Positions 8,729 through 17,465 of a stretch of DNA of 64,000 bases are shown in pieces. The first letter of the stretch is position 1. The number at the start of each line of letters is the position of its first letter. A model generated the notes under the pieces. That model ran no database searches. It saw only the letters and a list, made by a program, of their open reading frames with translations, and was not told where the DNA came from. A program made the position numbers and the translations under genes. The DNA comes from Pseudomonadota bacterium (lineage in GTDB: Bacteria; Pseudomonadota; Gammaproteobacteria; Burkholderiales; Thiobacillaceae). The DNA lies in contig JAJZTS010000003.1 in assembly GCA_021848725.1 (NCBI GenBank), positions 1-64,000 of the forward strand. Reading direction: 5' to 3'.

Positions 8729-9166
8729 ATGCTCATTCGCGAAATTCTCGCCAGCAAGGACAGTGCCCAAATTTTCAGTATCACGCCGGGTGCGAGCGTT
8801 GCCGAGGCGGTCAAGTTGATGGTGCACAACAACATCGGTTCGCTGGTGGTGCTGGATAAAGACGTGATGGTCGGCTATATCACCGAGCGTGACGTGATTC
8901 GCGGCATGGCGGCCAAAGGCTGCTCTTTGGCTGACGTTCATGTCAGTGAGGTTATGGACAAGGAGCCCTTCGTCGGCTCGCAAGAGGATTCGGTCGATTA
9001 CGCTCGCGATGTGATGACCAAGAATCGGATCAGCCATTTGGTCGTGATGGACGGCGACAAGCTAATCGGCGTGATGTCCCTGCATGACATCGCCAAAGCC
9101 TCCCTCAAATACGCGCATTATGAAAACGAACTGCTGAAGAGATACATCAAACACTGGCCTGAATAA
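8729..9166 (+). CDS. Tandem CBS-domain protein
   Basis: 145 aa made of two CBS domains (about 12-65 and 75-135) and little else. Motifs include IGSLVVLDKDVMVGYITERDVIRGMA and NRISHLVVMDGDKLIGVMSLHDIAK, the standard strand-helix pattern ending in a D-(I/V) pair. Stand-alone CBS proteins bind adenosine nucleotides (AMP, ATP, SAM) and regulate partner proteins; the partner is unknown here. TAGGAGACGATC gives a good ribosome binding site. It lies 16 bp after the DJ-1 gene, probably in the same operon. Confidence 0.9.
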   Translation: MLIREILASKDSAQIFSITPGASVAEAVKLMVHNNIGSLVVLDKDVMVGYITERDVIRGMAAKGCSLADVHVSEVMDKEPFVGSQEDSVDYARDVMTKNRISHLVVMDGDKLIGVMSLHDIAKASLKYAHYENELLKRYIKHWPE

Positions 9167-9238
9167 GTGGCCGCTCGGCTGTGTTCTGGCTATGGACAGC
9201 AGTTCGTTTCAGTGCAGGTTCTTGTGCCCTCTAGGATA

Positions 9239-9286
9239 AACCTGCTTTAGCAGGTTAAGCCGCGCAGCGGCGGCCGAAACGGCCGC
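9239..9286. terminator. Two successive hairpins between convergent genes
   Basis: AACCTGC/GCAGGTT (9239-9245 with 9250-9256, 4-nt loop) and GCGGCCG/CGGCCGC (9270-9276 with 9280-9286, AAA loop) lie between the convergent CBS and hybrid-kinase genes. There is no clear T-tract, so termination function is inferred from position only. Confidence 0.4.
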
Positions 9287-9315
9287 AACCGGTAGCCAAC
9301 CCCCGCCTTGCTGTC

Positions 9316-12021
9316 TTACCGCGTCTTGCCGTCAAGCAGGGCATCCACCACCTGCAGAAAACGCGCGACGTCGAGGGGTTTGGTGAGGTATTCGACAAAG
9401 CCGGCCTTCCTGCTTCGCGCCAGGTCATGCGGCATGGCGTTGGCGGTGATGGCGACGACGGGGATGTTCTTCAGGCCGACATTGCCCTGGAAGATGTGCA
9501 TGAGTTCATAGCCGTCCATGTCCGGCATGTTGATGTCGAGCAGGATCAGATCGGGCATCCGAGATAAGGCCAGTTCGAGTCCCAGCGCGGGGGTATGCGC
9601 TGTGGCCAAGCGGATGTGCCGGCGCTGTGTGAGGATGCTTGTCATCAGTTTGATGTTGGCGGGGTTGTCCTCGATGTACAGCACTTGATACAGCTGTTCC
9701 GCCGCCAAGGCCGGGGTGGCGTTGTCAGTGGCGACAGGCACGCCATCCGGCGTGACGATGTTTGCCTCCGGTAGTTCGATCCAGAAGGTGCTGCCGACGC
9801 CGACTGTGCTGTTTACGCCGATGCTGCCGCCCATCATCTCGATCAGGCGTTGACTGATATTGAGGCCGATGCCGGTGCCTTCGACATGGTTGTCGCCGGC
9901 ATGGAGACGGTGGAAGGGCTGGAATATCTCGTTCAGCTTTTCGGCTGGGATGCCGATGCCGGTATCCGTCACCGACAGGCACAGGAAATTTCGCTCCGCG
10001 CTCTGCACGCTCAGGAACACGTGGCCACCTTCGCGATTGTACTTAATGGCATTGGATAGCAGGTTCAGCAATGTCTGTTTCAAGCGAATCCGGTCGGCGC
10101 GCATAGCGGCACCCTGGTCGCACTGGGAGGCAAGACCGATGTTCCGCGCCATGGCCAGCGGTTGCACCAGGTTTAGACATTCCTCGATCAGTCCGGCCAG
10201 GCCGACCGGCTCGATCGAGAGATCGATGCGGCCGGCTTCGATCTTCGACAGGTCCAGTACTTCATTGATGAGGTCAAGCAAGTGGTAACCGGCCTTGCTG
10301 ATCTCGTGCACATTATCCTTCTGGTCGCGGTTGAGTCGATTGTCGAATTCCAGCAATTGGGCGAAACCGAGGATGGCGTTCATCGGCGTGCGCAGTTCAT
10401 GGCTCATGCTGGAGAGGAACTCCGATTTGGCCTGGTTGGCGCGCTCCGCTTCCTCGCGGGCGGCGATCAAGGCCTGTTCGGCCTCCACGCGTTCGGTGAT
10501 GTCCTGTACCGTGCCGGCGAGCTTAAGCAAATTGCCGGCGGCATCGACCTCGGCCTGGGCCAGTTCATGGACGTGGCGCACCGTGCCGTCCGGCCGCACG
10601 ATGCGGTGCACCACGTCGTGGCGCCCGGTTTTTTCCGCGCGCTGCTCGCTCTCGCGCACCTTTTCCCGGTCGTCGGGATGCACGGCGGCATGGAAGGCGG
10701 CGACGCTGGGCTCGAAACTGCCCGGCTCGTAGCCGAAGATGCGGTAGATCTCGTCCGACCAGGCGAGGTGGCCGGTACGGATATCCGCGACCCAATTGCC
10801 GATGCGCGCGAGGGTTTGGGCCTCGCGCAATTGCCGTTCGCGCTCGGCCAGGGCTAGTTCGGCCCGCTTGCGATCGTCGATGTCCTGCACCACGCCGAGC
10901 ATTTGCCTCGGCTTGCCTGCGGCATCGCGTAGCACGGCGCCGCGTTCCAGCAGCCAGCGCACCGTGCCGTCCGGCCATACCACGCGGTGTTCGATTTCAT
11001 AGGGCACGTCGCACTCGATGCAGGCATTGACCGCATCGACGACCGCATTGCGGTCGTCGGGGTGGACTGCGGCGAGGAAGTTCTCGTAGGAGGTCTCCAA
11101 TTCGCCTTCCCGGTGACCGAACAGCGGTGCGATGCGCTCGGTCCAAAATAGCTCGCCGGTCTGGATATTCCAGTCCCAGGTGCCGATGTTGGCGTAGACC
11201 TGGCCGCGGCGTAGCCTTTCCTTGTGCGCCTCGGCCTGCTGCTCGGCGCGTTTGCGTTCGGTGATGTCGAACCAATAGCCGACGATCTCCAACGGCTTGC
11301 CGTCCTCGTCGCGGATCAGCCGCAGCATGTCGTGCACCCAGCGGTAGTTGCCGCCGTGGGTGCGGAAGCGGTATTCGTGTTCCTGAAAGTCGAGTTCGGA
11401 TAACCTGGCCAGCTCGCCGAGCACGCGTTCGCGATCTTCCGGGTGGATGTTGTCCGCCCAAAAATTCGGGTTGTCCGTGAATTGCTCCGGCGTGAAACCC
11501 AGCATCGCCTTGACGTTGGGGCTGACGTAAGTCACGACATAGGGCGGGCAGGTCGCACAGGAATAGATGCTGACCGGGCTGGATGAGACCAGGAAGTTCA
11601 GCCGGGCTTCGCTGGCACGTACCGCCGCCTCGGCCGCCTTGACGTGGGTGATGTCGGTGCGGATGGAGACGTACTGATAGGGGATGCCGTTGCTATCGAG
11701 GAAGGGCGTGATGGTCGATTCCACCCAGTACAAGCGGCCATCCTTGCGCCGGTTGCAGACCTCGCCCTGCCAAGTATTGCCGCTGGCGATGGTGCGCCAG
11801 AGTTCGCGATAGAACTCGACGGGGTGCTCGCCGGACTTGATGATGCGGTGGTTTTGCCCGAGCAGTTCCTCGCGGCGATAGCCGCTGATCTCGCAGAACT
11901 TGTCGTTGACGTAGGTGATGGTGCCCGCGGCATCGGCGATGCTGACGATGGCGTGCTGGTTCAGCGCCTCGTGCTCGCGCTCACGCTCATACAGCGCTTG
12001 ATCGGCCTTCGATGCGGTCAT
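9316..12021 (-). CDS. Soluble hybrid histidine kinase with four PAS domains and a receiver
   Basis: 901 aa, no transmembrane segment. Four PAS/PAC units: about 18-130, 138-258, 272-388 and 396-512, the later ones ending in VQDITER-type PAC motifs. HisKA H-box SHELRTPMN puts the phospho-acceptor at H541. The ATPase domain has [15 protein letters not shown] and [10 protein letters not shown]-terminal receiver (about 775-895) has LYIEDN and [13 protein letters not shown]1 is strikingly like the PAS domain of the kinase at 35177-37054, implying a recent paralogous exchange. Signals could include redox or aromatic ligands, but no haem or FAD-binding motif is evident. It is monocistronic between the CBS and SulP genes. 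Confidence 0.93.
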   Translation of the reverse strand: MTASKADQALYEREREHEALNQHAIVSIADAAGTITYVNDKFCEISGYRREELLGQNHRIIKSGEHPVEFYRELWRTIASGNTWQGEVCNRRKDGRLYWVESTITPFLDSNGIPYQYVSIRTDITHVKAAEAAVRASEARLNFLVSSSPVSIYSCATCPPYVVTYVSPNVKAMLGFTPEQFTDNPNFWADNIHPEDRERVLGELARLSELDFQEHEYRFRTHGGNYRWVHDMLRLIRDEDGKPLEIVGYWFDITERKRAEQQAEAHKERLRRGQVYANIGTWDWNIQTGELFWTERIAPLFGHREGELETSYENFLAAVHPDDRNAVVDAVNACIECDVPYEIEHRVVWPDGTVRWLLERGAVLRDAAGKPRQMLGVVQDIDDRKRAELALAERERQLREAQTLARIGNWVADIRTGHLAWSDEIYRIFGYEPGSFEPSVAAFHAAVHPDDREKVRESEQRAEKTGRHDVVHRIVRPDGTVRHVHELAQAEVDAAGNLLKLAGTVQDITERVEAEQALIAAREEAERANQAKSEFLSSMSHELRTPMNAILGFAQLLEFDNRLNRDQKDNVHEISKAGYHLLDLINEVLDLSKIEAGRIDLSIEPVGLAGLIEECLNLVQPLAMARNIGLASQCDQGAAMRADRIRLKQTLLNLLSNAIKYNREGGHVFLSVQSAERNFLCLSVTDTGIGIPAEKLNEIFQPFHRLHAGDNHVEGTGIGLNISQRLIEMMGGSIGVNSTVGVGSTFWIELPEANIVTPDGVPVATDNATPALAAEQLYQVLYIEDNPANIKLMTSILTQRRHIRLATAHTPALGLELALSRMPDLILLDINMPDMDGYELMHIFQGNVGLKNIPVVAITANAMPHDLARSRKAGFVEYLTKPLDVARFLQVVDALLDGKTR

Positions 12022-12141
12022 TATTCAAATGCGCTTTGTGAAAGGGTGGCGGTAAGGAATAGGGCGGCACCTGGCTGTGCGTTCAACCTATTCTAGCCAA
12101 CTCGGGGCGGCCGTGGGGTTCGGCTGTGGCAAGCCGCAAAA

Positions 12142-13779
12142 TCAGCCGTGGGTGAGCAGGCGTTCGGCGGCGGCCAGGGCGGCGGCGATATCGGTCTGCA
12201 GGCCATCCGGCCCCAGCCGCTCGGCGATCCCGGCGTTTCTCAGTTTGGCCACGATGCGCTCGTTGGCTTCGCAGATCACGACCTTCACCCCTTGCTTGGC
12301 CAGGTGACTGGTCATCCGGTCCAGCACGGCCAGCCCGGTGGCATCGATCAAGGGTACCCGGCCCAGGCGCAGCACGACCAGGCGCACGCGGCTGCCGATG
12401 CCCAGCAGCGTGCTCTCGAAGGTCTCCGCGGCGCCGAAGAAGAAAGGACCGTCGATCGAGTAGACCTGGGCGCCGGGCGGCACGCCGGTGGCGCAGGCGG
12501 TCATGATCTCCTCGGTCTCGACACCCTCTACCTTGACCGTCTCGGCCATGCGCTTCATGAACAGCAGCGCGGCCAGGATGACCCCGACGTTGACCGCCAG
12601 CACCAGGTCGGTGAACACGGTCAGGAAGAAGGTGATGAACAGGATGGCCTTGTCGTTGTTCGGCGAGGTGCGGGCCAGGTTCAGGAAGTGGCGCCATTCG
12701 CTCATGTTGTAGGCGACGACAAACAGGATCGCGGCCAGGCCGGCCAGCGGGATATTGGCCGCCAGCGGTGCGGCGGCCAGCACAATGGCGAGCAGTACCA
12801 CGGCATGGGTGATGCCGGCCACCGGGCTGGTGGCGCCGTTGCGGACGTTGGTGGCGGTGCGGGCGATGGCGCCGGTGGCGGCGAAACCGCCGAACATCGG
12901 CGAGCAGACATTGGCAATGCCTTGGCCGATCAGCTCCTGGTTGGAGTTGTGCCGGGTGCCGGTCATGCCGTCGGCCACGACCGCCGACAGCAAGGACTCG
13001 ATCGCGCCGAGCATGGCGATGGTGAAGGCCGGGCCGATCAACTCCACCACGCGGGCCAGGGTGATCTCAGGCCAGTGGAAGGTCGGTAGGTTGGAGGGCA
13101 CGCCGCCGAAGGCGCTACCAATGGTGGCGACGCCGGGAAACTGGAACCAGGCTTGGATCAGCGTCACGCAGACCATGGCCACCAGCGGGCCAGGGATGGT
13201 GCGGGGTAGCACGCGCGGCGACAGGATGACCAGCAGCAGGCCGAGCAAGGCGAGCCCCGTGGTGGCCGGGTGCAGATGCGGCAGCGATTGAGCCAGCTCA
13301 AGGAACTTCTCGTGGAAGTGGTGGCCGTTAGGTGCCGGTAGGCCGAAGAAGTCCTTCCATTGGCTGACGAAGATGATGACGGCGATGCCGGTGGTGAAGC
13401 CGACCACCACCGGGGTCGGGATGAACTTGATGATGCCGCCGAGTTTAGCCAGGCCCATGCCAAGCAGGATCAGGCCGGCCATGAAGGTGGCGATTTGCAA
13501 GCCGTCGAAGCCGTATTTGGCAGTGATCGCAGCCAGGATGACGATGAAGGCACCGGTTGGGCCGGAGACCTGCACCCGGCTGCCGCCCAAGGCCGCGGCC
13601 AAGAAGCCGGCGACGATGGCGGTGTACAGCCCGGCCTCCGGCTTGGCGCCGCTGGCGATGGCGAAGGCCAGCGACAAGGGTAGCGCGACCACGGCGACCA
13701 CGACGCCGGCGATCAGATTGCGGGCGAGGTGACTTTTTGCCAAGAGGCCTGCGGCACGGGCCTCATATAGAGCAATCAT
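12142..13779 (-). CDS. SulP-family anion transporter with STAS domain
   Basis: 545 aa. About a dozen hydrophobic segments begin at residue 20 (NLIAGVVVAVVALPLSLAFA), matching the SulP/SLC26 transporter core; QVSGPTGAFIVILAAI is the typical signature after the second helix. A C-terminal STAS domain follows (about 420-535) with the conserved DATGLAVLDRM motif. Family members carry sulfate, bicarbonate or related anions, often by Na+ or H+ coupling. Substrate is not decidable: either sulfate or bicarbonate uptake would fit. No carbonic anhydrase gene is adjacent. Confidence 0.92.
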   Translation of the reverse strand: MIALYEARAAGLLAKSHLARNLIAGVVVAVVALPLSLAFAIASGAKPEAGLYTAIVAGFLAAALGGSRVQVSGPTGAFIVILAAITAKYGFDGLQIATFMAGLILLGMGLAKLGGIIKFIPTPVVVGFTTGIAVIIFVSQWKDFFGLPAPNGHHFHEKFLELAQSLPHLHPATTGLALLGLLLVILSPRVLPRTIPGPLVAMVCVTLIQAWFQFPGVATIGSAFGGVPSNLPTFHWPEITLARVVELIGPAFTIAMLGAIESLLSAVVADGMTGTRHNSNQELIGQGIANVCSPMFGGFAATGAIARTATNVRNGATSPVAGITHAVVLLAIVLAAAPLAANIPLAGLAAILFVVAYNMSEWRHFLNLARTSPNNDKAILFITFFLTVFTDLVLAVNVGVILAALLFMKRMAETVKVEGVETEEIMTACATGVPPGAQVYSIDGPFFFGAAETFESTLLGIGSRVRLVVLRLGRVPLIDATGLAVLDRMTSHLAKQGVKVVICEANERIVAKLRNAGIAERLGPDGLQTDIAAALAAAERLLTHG

Positions 13780-13819
13780 TGGTGGACTCCTGAGCGTGTA
13801 CTGCCTGCGATTCTAAATG

Positions 13820-14698
13820 CTATTTGTGCAACTGTCCGGCCGCCAGCTGCTCCCCGACCAGCGTTTGATAGGCCTTCAATCGCGCCGGCAAGATGCTGCC
13901 GCCGGCTGTGGCGACGGCGATCGCACAGTCCGGTTCCTTCAAGTGCCGGCAATTGTAGAAACGGCACTGGCCGAGCAAGGGCCTGAATTCTGGGAAGGCG
14001 GCTTGCAGTTCGTCGAGGCCGAGGTGGTGCAGGCCGAATTCCTGCATGCCCGGCGAGTCGATTAGGGCGCCGCCGCCCGGCAATTCGTATAAGCGGGTAT
14101 GGGTGGTGGTATGGCGGCCAGCATTGAGCGCGCGCGAGATTTCCGCGGTGCGGACATCGGCCTCGGGCACCAGCGCGTTGACGAGCGTGCTCTTGCCCAC
14201 GCCGGATGGGCCGATCAGTACCGAGGTCTTGCCGGTCAGCAGGGGGAGCAGCGGCGATACGTCGTTTTTGGCCGACACCGGGAGCAGCGGATAACCGATG
14301 GCCTCGTAGGCTTTCAGGTAGGCGTGCAGTGCCTCGGTTGGCGCCAGATCGGCTTTGTTCAGCACGATGCAGGCGGGGATGCCGGCGGCTTGCGCCGCGA
14401 CCAGGCAGCGGTTGAGCAGGTCTTCGTTGAGGCCGGGCTCGGCCGCGGTGACCACCAGCACCTGGTCGAGGTTGGCGGCGAAATTTTTGACCTTGAATGG
14501 ATCGGAGCGATAGAGCAGGTTGCGCCGCGGTTGCACGCGTTCGACTACGCCGTTGCCCGGGCTGGTGGGCTTGAACTCGACATGGTCGCCGCAGGCGATG
14601 TCGGCCTTGCGGCCGCGGCTGACGCAATCGACGATGGCCGCGTCGGCCTGGACCAGGCAGTGCTTGCCGAAGGTGGCGACGATCCGGCCGGTATTCAA
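13820..14698 (-). CDS. rsgA: Small-ribosomal-subunit biogenesis GTPase RsgA
   Basis: 292 aa. N-terminal OB-fold (about 1-65), then a circularly permuted GTPase: G4 LNKADL comes before G1 GPSGVGKST and G3 DSPGMQEFG. A C-terminal zinc knuckle shows CRFYNCRHLKEPDC (Cys-Cys-His-Cys). RsgA checks maturation of the 30S decoding centre and is released by GTP hydrolysis. The order rsgA-phhB-M48 peptidase with divergent orn is common in betaproteobacteria. The ATG is preceded by the truncated phhB copy, 9 bp away. Confidence 0.96.
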   Translation of the reverse strand: MNTGRIVATFGKHCLVQADAAIVDCVSRGRKADIACGDHVEFKPTSPGNGVVERVQPRRNLLYRSDPFKVKNFAANLDQVLVVTAAEPGLNEDLLNRCLVAAQAAGIPACIVLNKADLAPTEALHAYLKAYEAIGYPLLPVSAKNDVSPLLPLLTGKTSVLIGPSGVGKSTLVNALVPEADVRTAEISRALNAGRHTTTHTRLYELPGGGALIDSPGMQEFGLHHLGLDELQAAFPEFRPLLGQCRFYNCRHLKEPDCAIAVATAGGSILPARLKAYQTLVGEQLAAGQLHK

Positions 14699-14707
14699 CC
14701 GCGTCTC

Positions 14708-14836
14708 TTAGAGATCGAACAGCGCATCGATCTTGGCCGCACAAATGAAATCGCTTTGGTTGCGGCCGCCGCTCTGCGGCTTAACGTGCACGATGTGCAC
14801 ATTAGCCTTCACCGAAGCGATTTCCCCTGGTTTCAT
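14708..14836 (-). pseudogene. Truncated second copy of the phhB 3' end (possible 42-aa ORF)
   Basis: Fifty bases at 14708-14757 match 14845-14894 (the end of phhB) with 4 differences, both encoding SDFICAAKIDALFDL then a stop. The copy reads back to an ATG at 14836, giving 42 codons beginning MKPGEIASVKANVHIVHV. The pattern V-x-V, then GG and DFxxAAKID, resembles the last strand and helix of pterin dehydratases, so this looks like the tail of a diverged paralogue and not only a slip duplication. No clear ribosome binding site is present. Spacing between copies is 137 bp. Confidence 0.5.
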
Positions 14837-14844
14837 GTCGCGTA

Positions 14845-15186
14845 TCACAGATCGAATAGGGCATCGATCTTGGCCGCACAAATGAAATCGCTTTCAGACA
14901 GTCCATTGATCGCGTGGGTGATGTATTCCACTCGGCAGGTGTTGTAGCCGACGGCGAGGTCGGGGTGATGGCCCTGCTGATGCGAGACCCAGGCGATCGC
15001 ATTGACGAAGGTCATGGTCACGTAGTGGTCGGCGAACTTGAAGTCGCGCCGCAGCTTGCCGTCGACGACTTGCCAGCCCTTGAGCTCGGGCAGGAACTTG
15101 GCGATTTGCTCCGCTGACAAGGGCGGCACGTCGCCCTCGCAGGGTTTGCATTTGCCTTTGGCGAGATCGCAGAAATTGTCGCTCAT
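14845..15186 (-). CDS. phhB: Pterin-4a-carbinolamine dehydratase (PhhB/PCD)
   Basis: 113 aa. The dehydratase signature is clear: FKFADHYVTMTFVNAIAWVSHQQGHHPDLAVGYN, with the catalytic His pair in HHPD. The enzyme dehydrates 4a-hydroxytetrahydrobiopterin in aromatic amino acid hydroxylation; a separate family role is as a transcriptional co-factor. An N-terminal extension KGKCKPCEGDVPPLS holds two cysteines (CKPC), common in bacterial members. A phenylalanine hydroxylase gene is not in the window. It lies 25 bp downstream of the M48 peptidase on the same strand. Confidence 0.93.
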   Translation of the reverse strand: MSDNFCDLAKGKCKPCEGDVPPLSAEQIAKFLPELKGWQVVDGKLRRDFKFADHYVTMTFVNAIAWVSHQQGHHPDLAVGYNTCRVEYITHAINGLSESDFICAAKIDALFDL

Positions 15187-15211
15187 GATGGGGTCCTCTC
15201 GGGCTTTGTCG

Positions 15212-16450
15212 TTATCGGGTTTGCAGCCGGCCGATGCGCTCGGCCGCCTTCGGGTGGCTGTCGTAGAACAGCGAGTAGATCGGGTCGGGGGTTAGCGTGG
15301 TGGCGTTGTCGCGATAGAGCTTGACCAGGGCCGAGACCAACTGGCCGGCATCGGCCTGCCGCGCGGCATAGGCATCGGCCTCGAACTCGTGCTTGCGCGA
15401 ATACAGGCTCATCAACGGCGTGATCGGGAACAGGAACACCGGCGAGATCAGCAGGAAGAGGGCGAGCGCGGCGGCATCGGATTGGGCCATGACGCCGAGG
15501 TCCTGATAGAACCAGGGGGCGGCCTTGAGTTGAGCCAGCAGGTACAGCAGGCCGAGGCTAAGCGCAGCCAGCAGGCTGATGCGTTTGGCCACGTGCTTGA
15601 GCCGATAGTGGCCGAGTTCATGCGCGAGCACGGCCTCGACTTGCGTCGGCGACAGTTGCTTGAGCAGGGTGTCGAAGAACACGATGCGCTTGGCCGCGCC
15701 CAGGCCGGTGAAATAGGCATTGCCGTGGCTGCTGCGACGCGAGCCGTCCATCACGAACACCCCCTGGGTGGCGAAGCCGCAGCGGGCGAGCAGACCCTCG
15801 ATGCGTTCGCGCAGGCCGGCATCGTCGAGCGGCGAGAACTTATTGAACAACGGTGCGATGACGGTGGGGTAGAGCGCCAGCATCAGTACGTTGAAACCCA
15901 TCCAGGTCAGCCAGACATAGAACCACCAGTATTCGCCCATGGCCCCCATCAGCCAGAGCACGGCCAGGATCAGCGGCCCGCCCAGCAGCAGGCCGAGCAC
16001 GGCCTGTTTGACATGGTCGGCGATGAAGCCGGCCAGGCTTTGCCGGTTGAAGCCGAATTGGGCCTCGACCTTGAATTGGCGGTAGAGCGCGACCGGCAAT
16101 TCGCTGATCGTGAGCAGGGCCATCATCGTCAGCAGGAAGGCGGTGCCGTGCAGCAATTCGTTGTCGAACCAATTGGCGGTGGTGGCATAAAGCCTGTGCA
16201 GGCCGCCGCCCAGGGTCAGTGCGATCAACACGCCCGTTTCAATGGCAAGCTGCACCAAGGCGGGGCGCATTTTGGCCAGGGTGTAGGCCGCGGCCTTTTG
16301 GTGATCGGCCAAGTCGATCTCGCCGGCGAAAGCGGCGGGCGGCTGGTCGCGATGCTGCCAGACATGGCGCATCTGGCGAAGCGCGAGCCAGAGCCGAAGG
16401 CCGAAGGTGACGATGACGGCGGCGAGGAACAACTTCGTGAAAAACGGCAT
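15212..16450 (-). CDS. M48 family zinc metallopeptidase (Ste24/CAAX-protease-like)
   Basis: 412 aa integral membrane protein. An N-terminal block of several membrane helices matches the CAAX prenyl-protease N domain; the catalytic HELGH is in VLAHELGHYRLKH, and a third zinc ligand Glu is expected in KHEFEADAYAA. Relatives perform membrane-protein quality control or cleave within membranes; no prenylated substrate is implied in bacteria. The C-terminus ends in SHPKAAERIGRL, typical of the family. Co-directional with phhB and rsgA. The 287-bp inverted-repeat element lies just upstream of its start, which could affect its promoter. Confidence 0.93.
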   Translation of the reverse strand: MPFFTKLFLAAVIVTFGLRLWLALRQMRHVWQHRDQPPAAFAGEIDLADHQKAAAYTLAKMRPALVQLAIETGVLIALTLGGGLHRLYATTANWFDNELLHGTAFLLTMMALLTISELPVALYRQFKVEAQFGFNRQSLAGFIADHVKQAVLGLLLGGPLILAVLWLMGAMGEYWWFYVWLTWMGFNVLMLALYPTVIAPLFNKFSPLDDAGLRERIEGLLARCGFATQGVFVMDGSRRSSHGNAYFTGLGAAKRIVFFDTLLKQLSPTQVEAVLAHELGHYRLKHVAKRISLLAALSLGLLYLLAQLKAAPWFYQDLGVMAQSDAAALALFLLISPVFLFPITPLMSLYSRKHEFEADAYAARQADAGQLVSALVKLYRDNATTLTPDPIYSLFYDSHPKAAERIGRLQTR

Positions 16451-16456
16451 GAGTTA

Positions 16457-16743
16457 AGAGCCTATTTCAGTAGAAAACACACCCCGCGCCGGTTACCTGC
16501 GGGATGCAGTGCAAGGCGCGGGGGACGAAGTGTAGTCATTCTCCACGAGTCACCCGCAACGTAGCAATGCACCCTAAAGGGCATAAACGCCCGCAGGCAG
16601 CCGGCCCCATGGGTTGAGGCCATGATCGGCGTCTGCGGCGTTGCGCCGCTTGTCGATGGAACGACCATCGACTGCGCGACGCGCCTTGCATCCATCCGAT
16701 CCTGGCCTCAACGCGGGGTATGTTTCCTATTGAAATAGGCTCT
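16457..16743. repeat. 287-bp MITE-like element with about 30-bp terminal inverted repeats
   Basis: The ends are near-perfect inverted repeats: AGAGCCTATTTCAGTAGAAA at 16457-16476 mirrors the right end at 16724-16743, and the match continues into ACACCCCGCG / CGCGGGGTAT, about 31 bases with about 4 mismatches. The interior has a further inverted pair (GTTGAGGCCATGATC at about 16613 and GATCCTGGCCTCAAC at about 16698). No open reading frame is convincing. This structure fits a non-autonomous miniature transposable element or a highly structured intergenic repeat. No clear target-site duplication is visible. Apart from it, the 360-bp gap between the peptidase and orn is empty. Confidence 0.7.
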
Positions 16744-16810
16744 AGGGCTTTGCTGACGCGGTGAAGCCGATTATGCCACAATGGCCGGCCCTGATTTCGA
16801 GGTGGTTTTT

Positions 16811-17359
16811 ATGGCGCAAGATGCGAACAATTTGGTCTGGGTCGATATGGAAATGAGTGGCCTGGACCCCGACAACGACAGGGTATTGGAAGTTGCATTG
16901 ATCGTGACCGACAGCCAGCTCAACATCCTGGAAGAGGCGCCGGTGCTCGTGGTGCACCAGGCCGATGCGGTGCTGGATGCGATGGACGCGTGGAACAAGG
17001 GCACCCACGGCAAGTCCGGCCTGATCGACAAGGTCAAGGCCTCGCCGCTGTCCGAGGCGGAGGTCGAGGCGCAGATGATCGCCTTCATGCAAAAGCACGT
17101 GCCGTCGCGCGGCTCGCCGATGTGCGGCAACTCGATTTGCCAGGACCGCCGCTTTTTGGCGCGGCATATGCCCAAGTTGGAGGCTTACTTCCATTACCGC
17201 AACCTCGATGTCTCCACCCTGAAAGAGCTGGCCAAGCGCTGGCGGCCGGGTCTGATGGAGGGCTTCGTCAAGGAGAACAATCACACGGCACTGGCGGATA
17301 TCCGCGAATCGATCGCGGAATTGCGCTATTACCGCGAACATTTCATCCGGGAGACATAA
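16811..17359 (+). CDS. orn: Oligoribonuclease
   Basis: 182 aa from ATG at 16811, chosen over an in-frame ATG at 16781 because the protein then starts [19 protein letters not shown] exactly as in the family. DEDDh exonuclease motifs are present: [18 protein letters not shown] and the late [13 protein letters not shown] with the catalytic His and Asp. Orn degrades 2- to 5-nt RNAs and the pGpG produced from c-di-GMP by EAL enzymes, which links it to the EAL protein at 21662-24946. It is transcribed away from the M48 peptidase. Confidence 0.95.
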   Translation: MAQDANNLVWVDMEMSGLDPDNDRVLEVALIVTDSQLNILEEAPVLVVHQADAVLDAMDAWNKGTHGKSGLIDKVKASPLSEAEVEAQMIAFMQKHVPSRGSPMCGNSICQDRRFLARHMPKLEAYFHYRNLDVSTLKELAKRWRPGLMEGFVKENNHTALADIRESIAELRYYREHFIRET

Positions 17360-17465
17360 GCGCCCGCTACAGTGTCCGGCAGACAAGCGGGCTCCGGCTG
17401 GAAAATTGGCCTGGAACTTGCTGACGATAGATTGTTGAAATGCCTTAGAAGAAAGGGAAAACAAG

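Noticed and set aside
15389-16564. 391-codon plus-strand frame across the M48 peptidase
   Set aside because: Antisense shadow; Gln/Gly-rich without family similarity.
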